Counted from the stretch's first letter, positions 1 through 10,500 are shown. The stretch: 64,000 nucleotides of DNA from Salinisphaeraceae bacterium (GCA_002683405.1 NYTH01000047.1:1-64000); one strand, 5' to 3'. Numbers and translations: made by a program. Notes: generated from the sequence alone by a model not told the origin.

Positions 1-2
1 CG

Positions 3-95
3 AGTCATAGCCGTAGCTATGGCGAGGAGGTGCAACGCCGCATGGCGGAAAATGGGGCCGGTATAAGTGCCAGACAGTGTGGCGCACTACACTAG
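3..95 (+). CDS. possible 3' end of an unknown gene running in from the left edge
   Basis: An open frame enters from the left edge and ends with TAG at 93-95, giving about 30 residues rich in Arg, Ser, Gly and Ala that end QCGALH. It stops just before the convergent kinase gene ends at 100, so the spacing would suit a real gene end. A second frame is also open up to a TAA at 64-66. Nothing is recognisable in either. The stretch contains a short hairpin (6-21), so it could equally be non-coding. Confidence 0.25.
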   Translation, partial: SHSRSYGEEVQRRMAENGAGISARQCGALH

Positions 96-99
96 GGCT

Positions 100-1347
100 T
101 CAGGCCGGCGGGTTCAGCGAACGCGCACTGAAGCGCGCCACATCACTCTGCTCACCGGGCAGACGCATGACGATGCTGGTGCCCTGGCCGCCGGGCGCCG
201 GCTCGGCGCGAATGCTGCCGCCGTGCTGCTGCACGATCTTTCTGGCAATCGCCAGTCCGATACCATTGCCCACCGGCTGCGAGCCGTCGTGGGCAACACT
301 GAAGGCATCGAACACCTGCTCCCGCGCCTCGTCCGGGATACCGACCCCGGCATCGGTTACCCGAATATCCCATTCCGCGCCGACCGCCGTGGCCGTGATC
401 TGCACACGAGCGGGGCTGTCCCCCCGGAATTTCAGCGCATTCTCGAGAACCTGGCCGAACAGTTCGAGCAGCCGGCCGTGCTCGCCCTGCAGCGTCGGCA
501 GGGGAGCGCGACTGATAATCCCGCTCGTATCGAAGCCGCGCGCCGCCAGCTTTCTGATCGACCAGTGCAGCAGGTCGTCGGCCGACACCGGCTGAAAGCG
601 GATGTCATCACCATCCGCGGCCGTGAGGGTGGCCAGATCGGCCATCAGGCCGTTCATGTCATCCACGCACTCCATCGCCAGGTCCACCAGCGCCCGGCCA
701 TCCGGGTCCAGCTTGTCGGCATAGCGCTTGCGCATAAGCTCGGTAAAGCGGCGAATGCTGAGCAGAGGCGCCTTGATTTGATGCGACGCGGCGTGCGCAA
801 TGCGCGCGGATTCGGCGCGGCTGCGGTCCAGCACGCGCGTCTGCCACTGCAGTCGCCGCAGCTGCCGATAGGACGACAGGCTGGTATACAGCACGGTGAA
901 GAGTCGATCCCGCGTGAGCTCGGTCTTGTGCTTGTAATCGTTGATGTCATAGCGGGTCACCACGTCGCGCTCCGGCGCCAGGCCGGGCTGGCCCGTCCGC
1001 AGCACCAGCCTGATATAGGGATTGTCCAGCTCCTCTCGCACGAAGCGGGCGCCCTCCAGCCCCGCCTCGTCGGACTCCATGACCACGTCCAGCAGCATGA
1101 GGGCAATATCCTCGTGCTCGCGCAACAGCGCTTTCGCCTCGGCGCCCGAATAGGCGTGCAGCAGCTGCAGGCCGCGATCGGCGTATTCGAAGTCGGACAG
1201 CGCAATCCGGGTGACGCTGTGAACGGCCTCGTCGTCGTCAACCACCAGCAGCTTCCAGCGGCCGTCCTGTCCGCCGACAGCCGGCACCGCCGCCTCGACG
1301 TCCTCGATGATCTCGAAGCCGCGATCAGACTCATCCCGGTCTTTCAT
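100..1347 (-). CDS. response regulator-histidine kinase hybrid (receiver first, kinase second)
   Basis: Predicted 415-residue cytoplasmic signalling protein. Residues about 32-165 are a receiver domain of the type that continues into a DUF3369-like region: acidic pocket D37-D39, phospho-acceptor D87 in LMLLDVVM, and K139 in DINDYKHK. Residues about 180-400 form a kinase core with H-box SHQIKAPLL (H189), N-box LENALKF, and glycine boxes DAGVGIP and GNGIGLAI. There is no membrane segment and no DNA-binding output, so it probably relays phosphate to another regulator. The start at 1347 follows a GGAAGAG ribosome-binding site; longer starts (1362, 1482) would overlap the upstream kinase gene. It is the last gene of the leftward operon with TonB receptor, YfiR and kinase. 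Confidence 0.85.
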   Translation of the reverse strand: MKDRDESDRGFEIIEDVEAAVPAVGGQDGRWKLLVVDDDEAVHSVTRIALSDFEYADRGLQLLHAYSGAEAKALLREHEDIALMLLDVVMESDEAGLEGARFVREELDNPYIRLVLRTGQPGLAPERDVVTRYDINDYKHKTELTRDRLFTVLYTSLSSYRQLRRLQWQTRVLDRSRAESARIAHAASHQIKAPLLSIRRFTELMRKRYADKLDPDGRALVDLAMECVDDMNGLMADLATLTAADGDDIRFQPVSADDLLHWSIRKLAARGFDTSGIISRAPLPTLQGEHGRLLELFGQVLENALKFRGDSPARVQITATAVGAEWDIRVTDAGVGIPDEAREQVFDAFSVAHDGSQPVGNGIGLAIARKIVQQHGGSIRAEPAPGGQGTSIVMRLPGEQSDVARFSARSLNPPA

Positions 1348-1414
1348 GCTCTGCTCTTCCATCCTGGCCCCGTGACCACTGACGACCTGGCCACCGCGTC
1401 TATCGTCGCGAAGC

Positions 1415-3055
1415 TCATCTTGCGTCTGCCTCACGTTCGAACGGGTGTCTGGGAAAATCAATGTTGACGCGGGCGCCTTCACCCGGGCGGCTGTCCACCT
1501 GGATGCGTCCGCGCAGCGTGTTGGTCACCAGGTTGTAAACGATGTGCATGCCAAGCCCGCTGCCGCCACGGCCGCGACGCGTGGTGAAGAACGGATCAAA
1601 GATGCGTTGACGCACCGTCTCTTCCATGCCCGCGCCGTCGTCGCTGTAGCGCAGGCTGACACGGTCGGCCGTGGCGCTCACGTCAATCCGCATCACGCCC
1701 GCCTGGCCGGGCGCGTAGGCATGGGTCAGGGAATTGAGCAGCAGGTTCGTCAGAATCTGGGACAGCGCGCCGGGGAAGCCGTCAATGCGCAGGTTCTCCG
1801 GGCAGTCCAGTTCGACGCGGTGCGGCCCCTGCTTGTATTTCGGCCACAGGCTGAGCAGCGTTTCCTGAAGAGAGTCGTGCATGTCGAACATACGGCGCTC
1901 GCTGCTTGACTGGTCCACGGCCACTTGCTTGAAGCTTTGAATCAGTTCGGCCGAGCGCGTCAGGTTGCTCAGGATGATGGCGCTGGATTGGTCTGCCGTG
2001 TCCACGAACGCGTCGAGCTTTGACCGGTTGATCCGGCCGGACTGATAGACCTCGCGCAGCTCGACGGCCTTTTCGCGGAGCGTGGAGGCAGCGGTCACGC
2101 TGATCCCGACCGGCGTGTTTATTTCGTGCGCCACGCCCGCCACGAGCCCGCCCAGGGAGGCCATCTTCTCGTTCTGGACCAGCTGGGTCTGCAGGTCCCG
2201 CAGCTCGACCAGGGCGGTTTCCATTTCATTGTTCGCCCGCGTGCGTTCGGCCACCTCGCGCAGCAGATCGGCGCGAATCGCCTCCAGGGCCTCGTCTCGA
2301 ATCCGGATCTGCTCGAGCATGGTGTTGAAGTTGTCGATCAAGTCACCCACCTCGTCGTCGGATTCCTTGTCCAGGCGCAGGCGGTAATCCCGCGAGGCCG
2401 ACACGGCCTGCGTCGCCTGCGCCAGGCGGGTGATGCCACGGGTGATCAGCCGCTGCGAGACTCGAGTAAGCGCGAAGGCAATCAGCAGCCCGACAAACAG
2501 GATCACCACCGCGATACGCAGATAGACAAACAGCCGCTCCCACAATTCGTCCAGGGTCTTGGCGATGGTCAGATGGCCCACTGTTTCTTCCCCCACGACC
2601 ACCGGCACCGTCACCTGCAGCAGGTTGTCGGCGAACAGCTCATCGGCCTGGCGTGACCGGGCATCGCAGGAGAAATCGGCGCCCGCTCTGGCATAGCGCG
2701 CCAGCACGCCGGCCGGCGCCGCGGTGCTGCCGGCAGTGTCCAGACAGGCGCCCAGCACGTTCGGCTTGGCCTTCAGGGAGCGCAACACCTCCGCGGCGGC
2801 CTCAGCATCCCCGAAAACCACCGGCGCCGTGCTGTTGCCGGCCAGGACTTCGGCCAGCACCGTCAGATCGCGCTGCATGCTGATACGCACCAGATACCAT
2901 TCGTAGGACAGGAACGCGAGCGTGGTCATGAGAATCACCAGGCTGCTGATGCCCATCACCGCGGCGTGCATGCGCGTGGATATTGCCCGGCGACGCCGCC
3001 CCGGCGCGCCGGGAAGCCAGGCGGCGGTCGACATGCGCCGAATCAGCGAGGGCAT
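1415..3055 (-). CDS. membrane sensor histidine kinase with periplasmic CHASE8-like domain
   Basis: 546 residues. A first membrane helix (about 31-52) and a second (about 178-198) bracket a periplasmic domain that looks like CHASE8 (STAPVVFGDAEAA region). HAMP follows (about 197-250), then a coiled coil, the phospho-acceptor histidine in GVAHEINTP (H310), the N-box with LLLNSLTHAY, and ATP-binding motifs DDGAGM and GSGLGMHI. Its first base overlaps the end of the YfiR-like gene, so the two are translationally coupled. In such clusters the periplasmic YfiR-like protein probably modulates the kinase; that is inference. The partner regulator is likely the hybrid protein encoded just downstream. 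Confidence 0.88.
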   Translation of the reverse strand: MPSLIRRMSTAAWLPGAPGRRRRAISTRMHAAVMGISSLVILMTTLAFLSYEWYLVRISMQRDLTVLAEVLAGNSTAPVVFGDAEAAAEVLRSLKAKPNVLGACLDTAGSTAAPAGVLARYARAGADFSCDARSRQADELFADNLLQVTVPVVVGEETVGHLTIAKTLDELWERLFVYLRIAVVILFVGLLIAFALTRVSQRLITRGITRLAQATQAVSASRDYRLRLDKESDDEVGDLIDNFNTMLEQIRIRDEALEAIRADLLREVAERTRANNEMETALVELRDLQTQLVQNEKMASLGGLVAGVAHEINTPVGISVTAASTLREKAVELREVYQSGRINRSKLDAFVDTADQSSAIILSNLTRSAELIQSFKQVAVDQSSSERRMFDMHDSLQETLLSLWPKYKQGPHRVELDCPENLRIDGFPGALSQILTNLLLNSLTHAYAPGQAGVMRIDVSATADRVSLRYSDDGAGMEETVRQRIFDPFFTTRRGRGGSGLGMHIVYNLVTNTLRGRIQVDSRPGEGARVNIDFPRHPFEREADAR

Positions 3056-3612
3056 CAGTAACCGCGCGCCGGCGTCAGCCGCGCGACACTCAGCAGCCGG
3101 GAACTGATGTCCAGACCGGCCGCGCGGGCCGCAGCGGGGTTGATTTCGAAGCGGACTTTACCGTTCTCCACGAGCAGACGGATCATCCCGCCCCGAAAAG
3201 CGAATTCCGGCAGCTCGCTCACGGTCAGCACGGGTTCAGTCGTCACGCCCGCCAGCAGCTCGTGCAGACGATCGCTTTCCGACTCGCCGATGAAGAGTAT
3301 TTCGCAGGCCGGCAGGCGGTCCGGCGCCTGCGCGTAATGCAGGCTGATCATCCGGCCGGCCACGCGCTTGTCGCGCACTACGTCGGCCAGGTGACGACCG
3401 AAGGGGTCGCGTCCGAGCACGCAAAGGTCCAGCGGCGCGTCCGGGCCGGCAAAACGGTCGGCGGGCCAGGTCACGAACCTCGCAAAGTTGAATACGAAGG
3501 CCGCCTTGACGCGGTATTCCAGGGCCAAATCATCAGCCCGCGCGGAAACGGCCACCACGGCCGCGAGAAACACGCAGGCAGCGATCTTTCTGCCGGGTTT
3601 CAGTAGCGCCAC
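3055..3612 (-). CDS. YfiR-family periplasmic protein (DUF4154)
   Basis: 185 residues with a signal peptide (positive start, hydrophobic stretch 10-23, cleavage near SARA/DD). The mature part shows the family pattern EYRVKAAFVFNFARFVTWP followed by LCVLGRDPFG and a closing ENGKVRFEINPAAARAAGLDISSRLLSVA. YfiR in Pseudomonas is a periplasmic repressor of the diguanylate cyclase YfiN; in many other bacteria the family sits, as here, between a TonB-dependent receptor and a sensor kinase. The gene overlaps the receptor gene by 13 bp and the kinase gene by 1 bp. No GGDEF gene is next to it, so its partner here is probably the kinase. Confidence 0.88.
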   Translation of the reverse strand: MALLKPGRKIAACVFLAAVVAVSARADDLALEYRVKAAFVFNFARFVTWPADRFAGPDAPLDLCVLGRDPFGRHLADVVRDKRVAGRMISLHYAQAPDRLPACEILFIGESESDRLHELLAGVTTEPVLTVSELPEFAFRGGMIRLLVENGKVRFEINPAAARAAGLDISSRLLSVARLTPARGY

Positions 3613-5636
3613 GTCAACTCGCCGTACAGGGCGCGCTCAATCTCGTAGATGCTGGCGCCACGGCCGTATTCGGGGTGGGCGTCATGCAGCAGATTGCGGC
3701 CGGACACCGCGAGCTCCACGCCCTCGAACGGGGTCCAGGCCGCCCGCAGATCAAGCTCGGTATAGCTGTCCAGGCCCACCGGCCGGCCCAGGGCATCAAA
3801 CTCGCCCTGACCGGGCAGGCTGTCGACATAGCGCAGCATGCCCGAGACATAAACCGTGTTGCTCACCTCCCAGATGCCCCGCACGAAGCCCTGGTGGCGC
3901 GGGTCGTTCTGGTTGTCGCCCAGGGCGGCGGACACCGTGTCGGTGGCGCCGGGCAGCAGATCGAGCGTCAGATCGAGATAGCCGTAGCCGGCGTGCAGGC
4001 GCAGGTTGTCGCGCAGTTGCCAGCCCAGGTTCAGCTCGCCGCCATAGGTCTCGCCTGACAGCTGGTTGTCGATCAGCGCGTCGGGCGTGGCGGTGTTGTC
4101 CACGCCGCGCAGCTTGTCGTAGTCGTTGAAGTAGAGCGAGACATCCAGCGAGACACGCTCGCTCAGCCGGACCCGGTAGCCCGTCTCCCAGGCCAGGACG
4201 GTTTCCGATTCGAATGCAGGATTGCCGGAGATGAACCCGCTCGGGCCCTGGCCGGTGAAGGCCCGGATATCGTCATCCAGGCGATTGGGGGTTCTCACCG
4301 CGCTCGACACGGCCGCCCACAGGTTGTGGCCCGGCCGCAGCTGCCAGCTGGCCCGTAGGCTGGGCTGTACTTCCGTTCCGGTGAAATCGTTGTGCTCCAG
4401 CTTCACTCCCAGCGTCAGCCGCAGCGCGTCATTCGCCAGCGACAGCTGGTCCTGGGCAAACAGGCTCCAGGTCGTGAGCGTGCGGCGGGCCGGGTCGAAG
4501 CGGAATGCGGCCGGCATGAGGTTGTCTACCTCGTCTTCCGAACGCCGGTAGCCCAGCCCCCAGGTCAGCGCATGCCGCGGGCCGAGGTTGAAATGATGTT
4601 GTAGCTGGATGTCATAGGTATCGCGCTGCTCGGCATAGGTACCGGGGTCACGCCGCTCGCTGTGATCGTAGTAGGCCTGCAGCTGCAGACCGGACGTGGC
4701 GGACAGGCTGCGGCTCCAGCGCGTGATCACGTTGTGGCCGGAAAAGTCCTCGGCGCGCGCCGCCGGATTCAGAGCCGAAATCCGCTGATCCAGCTCGCCA
4801 TCATAGATATCGCCCTGGGCCGTGAATTGATCGCTGCCGAAGGCCAGCCAGTCGGCGCGAAACCCCGCCTGCGAACGCTGCCAGGCATCCCCACCCGACT
4901 GCTCACTGGGGCCGGCGCCGGGCGGCACGCGATCCACCTGCAGGCTGTCGCCAAAATTCGCCGCCTTCGCGTAGGCGCGGATATGGCCCCTGTCTCCCAG
5001 CCTGCCGCCCGCGCGCAGGCCGCCGAACGACTCGTACTCGCTACCGCCGCCGGCATTGAACAGGATGCCGGTGGTTTCGGCCGCCGGCTTGGTGACGATG
5101 TTCACCACGCCGTTGACCGCATTGGCGCCCCAGACCGAAGCGCCCGGCCCGCGGATGACCTCGATACGGTCGATATCCTGGATAAACGTGTCCTGGGCGT
5201 CCCAGAACACGCCAGAGAACAGCGGTGTGTACAGACTGCGGCCGTCCATGACCACTTCCAGCTTGTCGGCCAGCCCACCGCTGAAGCCGCGCGCCGTCAC
5301 GCCCCAGTTCTGCGAGTCGATGCGCACCACCTGCATGCCCGGAATCATGCGCAGCGCCTCGGGCAGAGTGCGCACGCCGGCCCGGCGGATGTCCTCCCCG
5401 GACAGCACGAAAACCGCCGCGGCCGCCCGGTCCTGGGCCTCCGGCCGCTTCGACACGGCGGTCACCCGGATATCCAGCAGCTGATCGAGACTGAGCTCCG
5501 TGAGGTCGGCGTCTGCGCGCGCGCCATCGGGCGCCGCCAGACCGGGCATCGCACAGACAATCGGCGCGGCAAAGCAGACGCAGCGGGCCAGACGCTCAAG
5601 AGCGGCTGGCAGGCGTCTACGGCGGGGGTGGAGCAT
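3600..5636 (-). CDS. TonB-dependent outer-membrane receptor
   Basis: 678 residues. Signal peptide to about residue 35, a short TonB-box-like segment (TELSLDQLLDIRVTAVSKR), a plug domain (SGEDIRRAGVRTLPEALRMIPGMQV ... VIRGPGASVWGANAVNGVVNIVTK in two stretches) and a 22-strand-type barrel ending in the aromatic beta-signal LTWRY. The substrate cannot be read from the sequence; the plug resembles colicin-I/catecholate-type receptors. It is the first gene of a four-gene leftward operon with a YfiR-like protein and two-component proteins, suggesting that substrate sensing or uptake is coupled to signalling. Confidence 0.9.
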   Translation of the reverse strand: MLHPRRRRLPAALERLARCVCFAAPIVCAMPGLAAPDGARADADLTELSLDQLLDIRVTAVSKRPEAQDRAAAAVFVLSGEDIRRAGVRTLPEALRMIPGMQVVRIDSQNWGVTARGFSGGLADKLEVVMDGRSLYTPLFSGVFWDAQDTFIQDIDRIEVIRGPGASVWGANAVNGVVNIVTKPAAETTGILFNAGGGSEYESFGGLRAGGRLGDRGHIRAYAKAANFGDSLQVDRVPPGAGPSEQSGGDAWQRSQAGFRADWLAFGSDQFTAQGDIYDGELDQRISALNPAARAEDFSGHNVITRWSRSLSATSGLQLQAYYDHSERRDPGTYAEQRDTYDIQLQHHFNLGPRHALTWGLGYRRSEDEVDNLMPAAFRFDPARRTLTTWSLFAQDQLSLANDALRLTLGVKLEHNDFTGTEVQPSLRASWQLRPGHNLWAAVSSAVRTPNRLDDDIRAFTGQGPSGFISGNPAFESETVLAWETGYRVRLSERVSLDVSLYFNDYDKLRGVDNTATPDALIDNQLSGETYGGELNLGWQLRDNLRLHAGYGYLDLTLDLLPGATDTVSAALGDNQNDPRHQGFVRGIWEVSNTVYVSGMLRYVDSLPGQGEFDALGRPVGLDSYTELDLRAAWTPFEGVELAVSGRNLLHDAHPEYGRGASIYEIERALYGELTWRY

Positions 5637-5780
5637 GGCGCGGTCTGGCGAGCGGGGCGGCTGGCTAGGTTATCGACCGGCCCGCCGCTTTCCCTTAAAC
5701 GGTCGACCGGCAGCCCCGATCCGGCCCGGTCAGCCGGCGGGCGCGATAGACTGCGCCCCCGACTGCCCCCACATCCGCTT

Positions 5781-6326
5781 ATGGAACAGCCTGACGAAAT
5801 CGACAATCCGCGCACCGGTGAACACATCCGCTTTGTCGAAACGGCGGCGGACACCGAGGGCCGACGGCTCACCCTGGAATGCACCCGGCCACCCTCGCGG
5901 CTGCTGGAGGCCGCCCACCGGCATCCCAAGCAGATCAATCGTCTGACCGTGGAGGACGGGCATCTGGGGCTGCGCCTGGCGCACGAGAAGCACATGCTGG
6001 GGCCGGGAGACAGCGTTGAGATCGCACCCGGCGCCGTTCACCAGATCTGGGTCATGGGGGATGCCCCGCTGCGCTTTCTTCAGGACTTCGAGCCGGCCCT
6101 GAATTCCGAAGCCTTCTTCCGCACCGTGTTCCACCTGGCCGAATCGGGTGAATTCCGTGCGGACGGTCGGCCTGGCGCCATGATCATGGCGGAGCTGGGC
6201 CTGTATTTCTGGGAAGAATTCCAGGTCGCGCAGCCGCATCCGCTGGCGCAGCGGCTGGTGTACTCGATGATCTGGCCGTTCAGTTCCGCCCTGGGTTACG
6301 GGGCGCGAGTGCGCCAGTTCGGCTGA
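5781..6326 (+). CDS. cupin-domain protein of unknown function
   Basis: 181 residues starting at ATG 5781. The central part is a cupin barrel: HRHPKQINRLTVEDG (metal-motif-like, with Gln where the usual Glu stands) and PGDSVEIAPGAVHQIWVMGDAP. The C-terminal third (FFRTVFHLAESGEF ... FWEEFQVAQP) is helical and shared with small uncharacterised cupins. It is probably a cytosolic metal- or ligand-binding protein. It is divergent from the TonB-receptor operon and followed in the same direction by an MscS channel, with no clear functional link. A much longer upstream extension of the frame lies antisense to the receptor gene and was discarded. Confidence 0.7.
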   Translation: MEQPDEIDNPRTGEHIRFVETAADTEGRRLTLECTRPPSRLLEAAHRHPKQINRLTVEDGHLGLRLAHEKHMLGPGDSVEIAPGAVHQIWVMGDAPLRFLQDFEPALNSEAFFRTVFHLAESGEFRADGRPGAMIMAELGLYFWEEFQVAQPHPLAQRLVYSMIWPFSSALGYGARVRQFG

Positions 6327-6417
6327 CCGCAGACCGCCCGCCCGCCGGGCATGGCACGAAGTTCGCATCCTCCATGACCGGGTCCTCACGCGCGGCCACC
6401 GCGCCGCGGCTATCGTC

Positions 6418-7533
6418 ATGCCGGAATGGTCTTCCATGCTTGAACCGGGGTCGGTGCACTGGTTGCTGCCGGCCTCGACCGTGGCCCTGTTTCTGCTGTT
6501 GTGGCTGCTCAGCCGCCTGGTGCTGACGCGGCTTGAGCGGCTGCTCGCTCGGGCCGCATCCCCGCTGTATGCCCGGCTGATTGCCGCCGGCCGGCTGCCG
6601 GTTGCGCTGCTCATTCTCACCACCGGCCTGGCCTGCCTGCGGCTGGAGCTGGTGGCGCTGGATCAGATCGACACGGCCGTGGCCCAGGCGCTGCTGACGG
6701 GCCTGAAGGCGCTGGTCATCCTGACGCTGGTGCTGTTCGTCGATGCGCTCGCGCGGGTATCGATCACGCGCTTCATTGAGCAGCGCGAGGCGCTGAAAAG
6801 CAGCGGCAGCATTGCGCGCATTCTCGTGCGGGCCGTCGTGCTGGGGCTCGGGCTGCTGGTGCTGCTCGGCACGCTGGGGATTGCCGTCACGCCGCTGGTG
6901 GCGTCGCTGGGCATTACTTCGCTGGCCGTTGCCCTGGCGCTGCAGCCGACGCTCGAGAATTTTTTCTCCGGCGTGCAGATCGTCATGGATCGCCCCGTGC
7001 GGGCCGGTGATTTCGTCGAGCTGGAATCCGGTGAGCAGGGCTTCGTGGAAACCATCGGCTGGCGCTCCACGCACATCCGCATGCTGCAGAACAATATCGT
7101 GATCATGCCCAACAGCAAGCTGGCGCAGTCGAAGCTGATCAACTACTACCTGCCCCAGAAGGAGCTGTCGGTGCCGGTGGCCTTCCGGGTGCGCTACGAC
7201 GCCGATCTGGAGCGGATCGAGCAGATCACCCTGGACGTGGCGCGACGCGTGCTGCGCGACCACGAATGGGGCGTGACCGAGTACAACACCTTCGTGCTGT
7301 TCACCGATTTCGACGACTTCGCCATCCGCGTCACCTGCATGCTTCGGGCCAAGGAGTACTTCAACCGCTTCTGGGTCAAATCGGCGTTCATCAAGGCGCT
7401 GCACGCGCGCTTTCGACAGGAGGGCATCGTCATGCCCTACCCCATTACCGCGCTGGACCTTGACCAGCAGGCCGGCGGCGCCCGCGCGGCGCCGGCCCAG
7501 GCGTCGCCCCCGCGGGCGGCGGGCTCGGGCTAG
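6418..7533 (+). CDS. small-conductance mechanosensitive channel (MscS family)
   Basis: 371 residues. Membrane helices lie near residues 13-33, 55-80 and 88-110, followed by the pore-lining helix around 135-170, rich in Gly/Ala/Leu (LGITSLAVALALQPTLENFFSG). The cytosolic MscS beta domain follows (DRPVRAGDFVELESG, ETIGWRSTHIRMLQNNIVIMPNSKL). The size suits the short bacterial MscS-like family that releases solutes on osmotic downshock. The C-terminal 25 residues are Ala/Pro-rich and look disordered. A start seven codons further in (6436) is also possible. It ends head-on against the RND pump gene, overlapping it by 4 bp. Confidence 0.88.
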   Translation: MPEWSSMLEPGSVHWLLPASTVALFLLLWLLSRLVLTRLERLLARAASPLYARLIAAGRLPVALLILTTGLACLRLELVALDQIDTAVAQALLTGLKALVILTLVLFVDALARVSITRFIEQREALKSSGSIARILVRAVVLGLGLLVLLGTLGIAVTPLVASLGITSLAVALALQPTLENFFSGVQIVMDRPVRAGDFVELESGEQGFVETIGWRSTHIRMLQNNIVIMPNSKLAQSKLINYYLPQKELSVPVAFRVRYDADLERIEQITLDVARRVLRDHEWGVTEYNTFVLFTDFDDFAIRVTCMLRAKEYFNRFWVKSAFIKALHARFRQEGIVMPYPITALDLDQQAGGARAAPAQASPPRAAGSG

Positions 7534-10500
7534 GACGGACTGCGCGGCTGGTAGCGAATACGGAAGAACAGGCTGTAGAGCACGGGCGTGACGCCGAGCG
7601 TGAGAATGGTCCCCACCGCCAGACCGAAGGCGATCACGCTGGACATGCCGTAGAACAGCGCATCCCGGCCGATGATCAGCGGCATCAGGCCGATCACCGT
7701 CGTGCCCATGGTCATGAGAATCGGGCGCAACCGCCGCATGCTGGCCGAGACGATGGCGTCGAAGTCGCTCTTGTCGGGATCGGCGCGCTCGATGTCGAAG
7801 CGGTTAATCAGCACGATGGCGTTGTTCATGATGATGCCGGCCAGCGCGTAGATGCCCAGGATTTCCATGAACCCGAAGGTCGCCCGCATGACAAACAGGC
7901 CGATCACGACGCCGATGACGATCAGCGGCGCGGTGAGCATGATGATGACCGGCCGCCGGTAGGAATTGAATAACGTGACCAGCAGAATCAGGATCATGCC
8001 CAGGCAGAGCGGGGCATTGGCCTGCAGCGCCGCCTGCGCCTCCTTGGACTCGGCCACCACGCCGTCGTATTCAATGAAATGGTTGGGCGGCAGGTCCGCG
8101 CGCAGTCGTGCCAGGCCGTCGGCCAGCCGCGGGACCATGTCCTCGGCGTTCATGACGCTGTTGCGCGCCTCGACCGTGATGGTGCGGATCATGTCTTCAC
8201 GCTCTATCCGGGCGAACTCGTTCTTCAGCTCGAAGTCGGCCAGCTGGAACAGCGGCACGCCGGCGGTGCCGGCCGGCGCGTTGGCCGGGTAGATAGCCAG
8301 GCTGCGCACGCGGTCCATGTCCCGGCGCTCGGCATCGACCCCTCGCACCACGATCGGCACCAGATCGTCACCGTCGCGAAAATCGGTAATCGCCTCGCCC
8401 GAGAAGTAGCGCGACAGTCCCCGCGCGACGTCCGCAGAGGTAATTCCGGCCCGCCGTGCGCGCGTCTGGTCCACCTGGACCACCAGCTTGCTGACGCGAT
8501 TCTCCCAGTCCTGCTGCACGTTGATCGCCCCCGGCACCGATTCGAGCAGCCGCTCCATGTGGCCCGCGATGGCGTAGACATGGTCGGCGTCGGGTCCCCG
8601 GACCTGCACCTCCAGCTTGGCCGAATCGCTGGGCCCGAGGAACATGCGGGCCACCTCCGCCGACAGGCCGGGAAACTCCTTGGCAAACAGCTCGCGCAGG
8701 CCCGTGACCATGGGCGTCATGTGCTCGAACCGATCCACATTGATCATCACGAACGCCTTGTTGGGCGCTCGATCAATGGGGGTGAGCGACAGCACGAAGC
8801 GCGGTCCGCCGAAACCGATGTAGGCCGCGTAGTCTTCGATATGGGGAAAGCGCTCGCGATCGTCAAGAAAGCCGAACAGGCGATTGACCGCCGCGTCCGT
8901 CGTGCGCGTGGTGACGCCGGCCGGCAGGTCGATATAGACCAGGATCTGGCTGCGGTCGGACGCCGGGAAGAATTTCTTGGGCACCAGCCCCATACCCACC
9001 ACCGCCGCCACGAGCAGCCCGCCCATGACCAGCAGGAACAGCGCGCGCTGTTTCAGTATGCCGCGCAGCAGCCGGCCGTAGCCGCGCTCAAGGCGCTCCA
9101 GAGCCGGGCTGTGGCCGTCGCTGCCGGCCCGGTCAGGATCGATCCGGATGAAGCGGTGGCACAGCGTCGGCGTGAGCATCAGCGCCAGCACCCAGGACAC
9201 CGACAGCGTGATCAGGATGACCAGCGACACCGACCGGGTGTATTCACCGGACACGTGATCGGCCAGCATGAGCGGCAGAAACACCAGAATGGTGGTGAGC
9301 GACGAGGCCAGCAGCGGGAAAGCCAGCTCGCCGCCGGTCTGCCGCAGCGCCTCGTCCCGGCTGATGCCCTCCTCCAGCCGGCGCTTGAAGTCCTCGGCCA
9401 CCACGATGCCGTTGTCCACCAGAATGCCCAGCGCAATCACCAGCGTGGCCAGGCTCATCCGCTCGAGTTGCATGTCGGCAAAGCCCATCACCCCCAGTGA
9501 CGCCAGCATGACCGCCGGCACGATGGAACCGACAATCAGCCCCGTGCGCAGCCCCAGAAAGAGAATGACGACGATCAGCACGATGACCACCGTCTGCAGC
9601 ACGCTGGCGCTGACGCCGAATACCGCCTTGCCGACCTGCTCGGCCTGGTGCGTGATCAGATCGAGCTGGTAGCCTGCCGGCAGCGTGTCGGCGATCGACT
9701 CCAGTCGGGCCTTGGCGCGCGCGCCGTAACTGAGCACGCTGTTGTGGCCCACCATGGCCACCGCAAAGACGATGGCCGGGCGGCCGTTGTAGTAGGCCTT
9801 GGTGATGGGCGGGTCCTGATAACCGCGCTTCACGGTAGCCAGGTCGCGCAGCGGCACGGCGCCGTTGCCGCCGGGCAGACGTACCAGGGTGTCGCCGATG
9901 GCCTCCAGATCATCGTAATTCCCGCTGGGCTCGAGAATGAAGGCGCGCTCGCCGGTATCGACTTCGCCGCCCGGCCGGATGATGTTCTGTTCCGCCAGCA
10001 TGGCGCCCAGCACCTGCGGGTCCAGGCCCAGTTCGGCCAGCCGCGCGTTCTTCGCCTCGACGTAGATGCGCTCGGGCTGGACCCCGAGCAGATCAACTCG
10101 CTTGGTGCCGGGTACGCCGTACATCAGGTCGCGCACGTGCTGCGCCATGTCGTACATGTCGGCCATGTCGAAGTCGTCCGCCGTCAGCGCGGCCGTCACT
10201 ACCGCCACGTCGCCGAAATCGTCGAACACGCGCGGCGGACCGGTGCCCTCCGGAAGCTGTGCACGCGCCGCCTCGACCTCGGCCCGGACCTCGTCCCAAA
10301 CCTGATCCAGCTCGAAGATGCTGTCGCGCAGCTCTACATGGATGATCGACAGCCCCGACTGCGTGACCGAGCGAATTTCCTCGACCTCGGGGATCTGCCG
10401 CACGGCCTCTTCCAGCGTCTTGGTGACCAGCAGCTCCATGCGCTCGGCCGACAGCCCCGGGTATTCCGTGGTGACCAGAGCCTCGCGAATGGTGATTTCG

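Noticed and set aside
4662-5780. A long N-terminal extension of the cupin gene
   Set aside because: It lies antisense to the TonB-receptor gene; the cupin domain is complete from ATG 5781.
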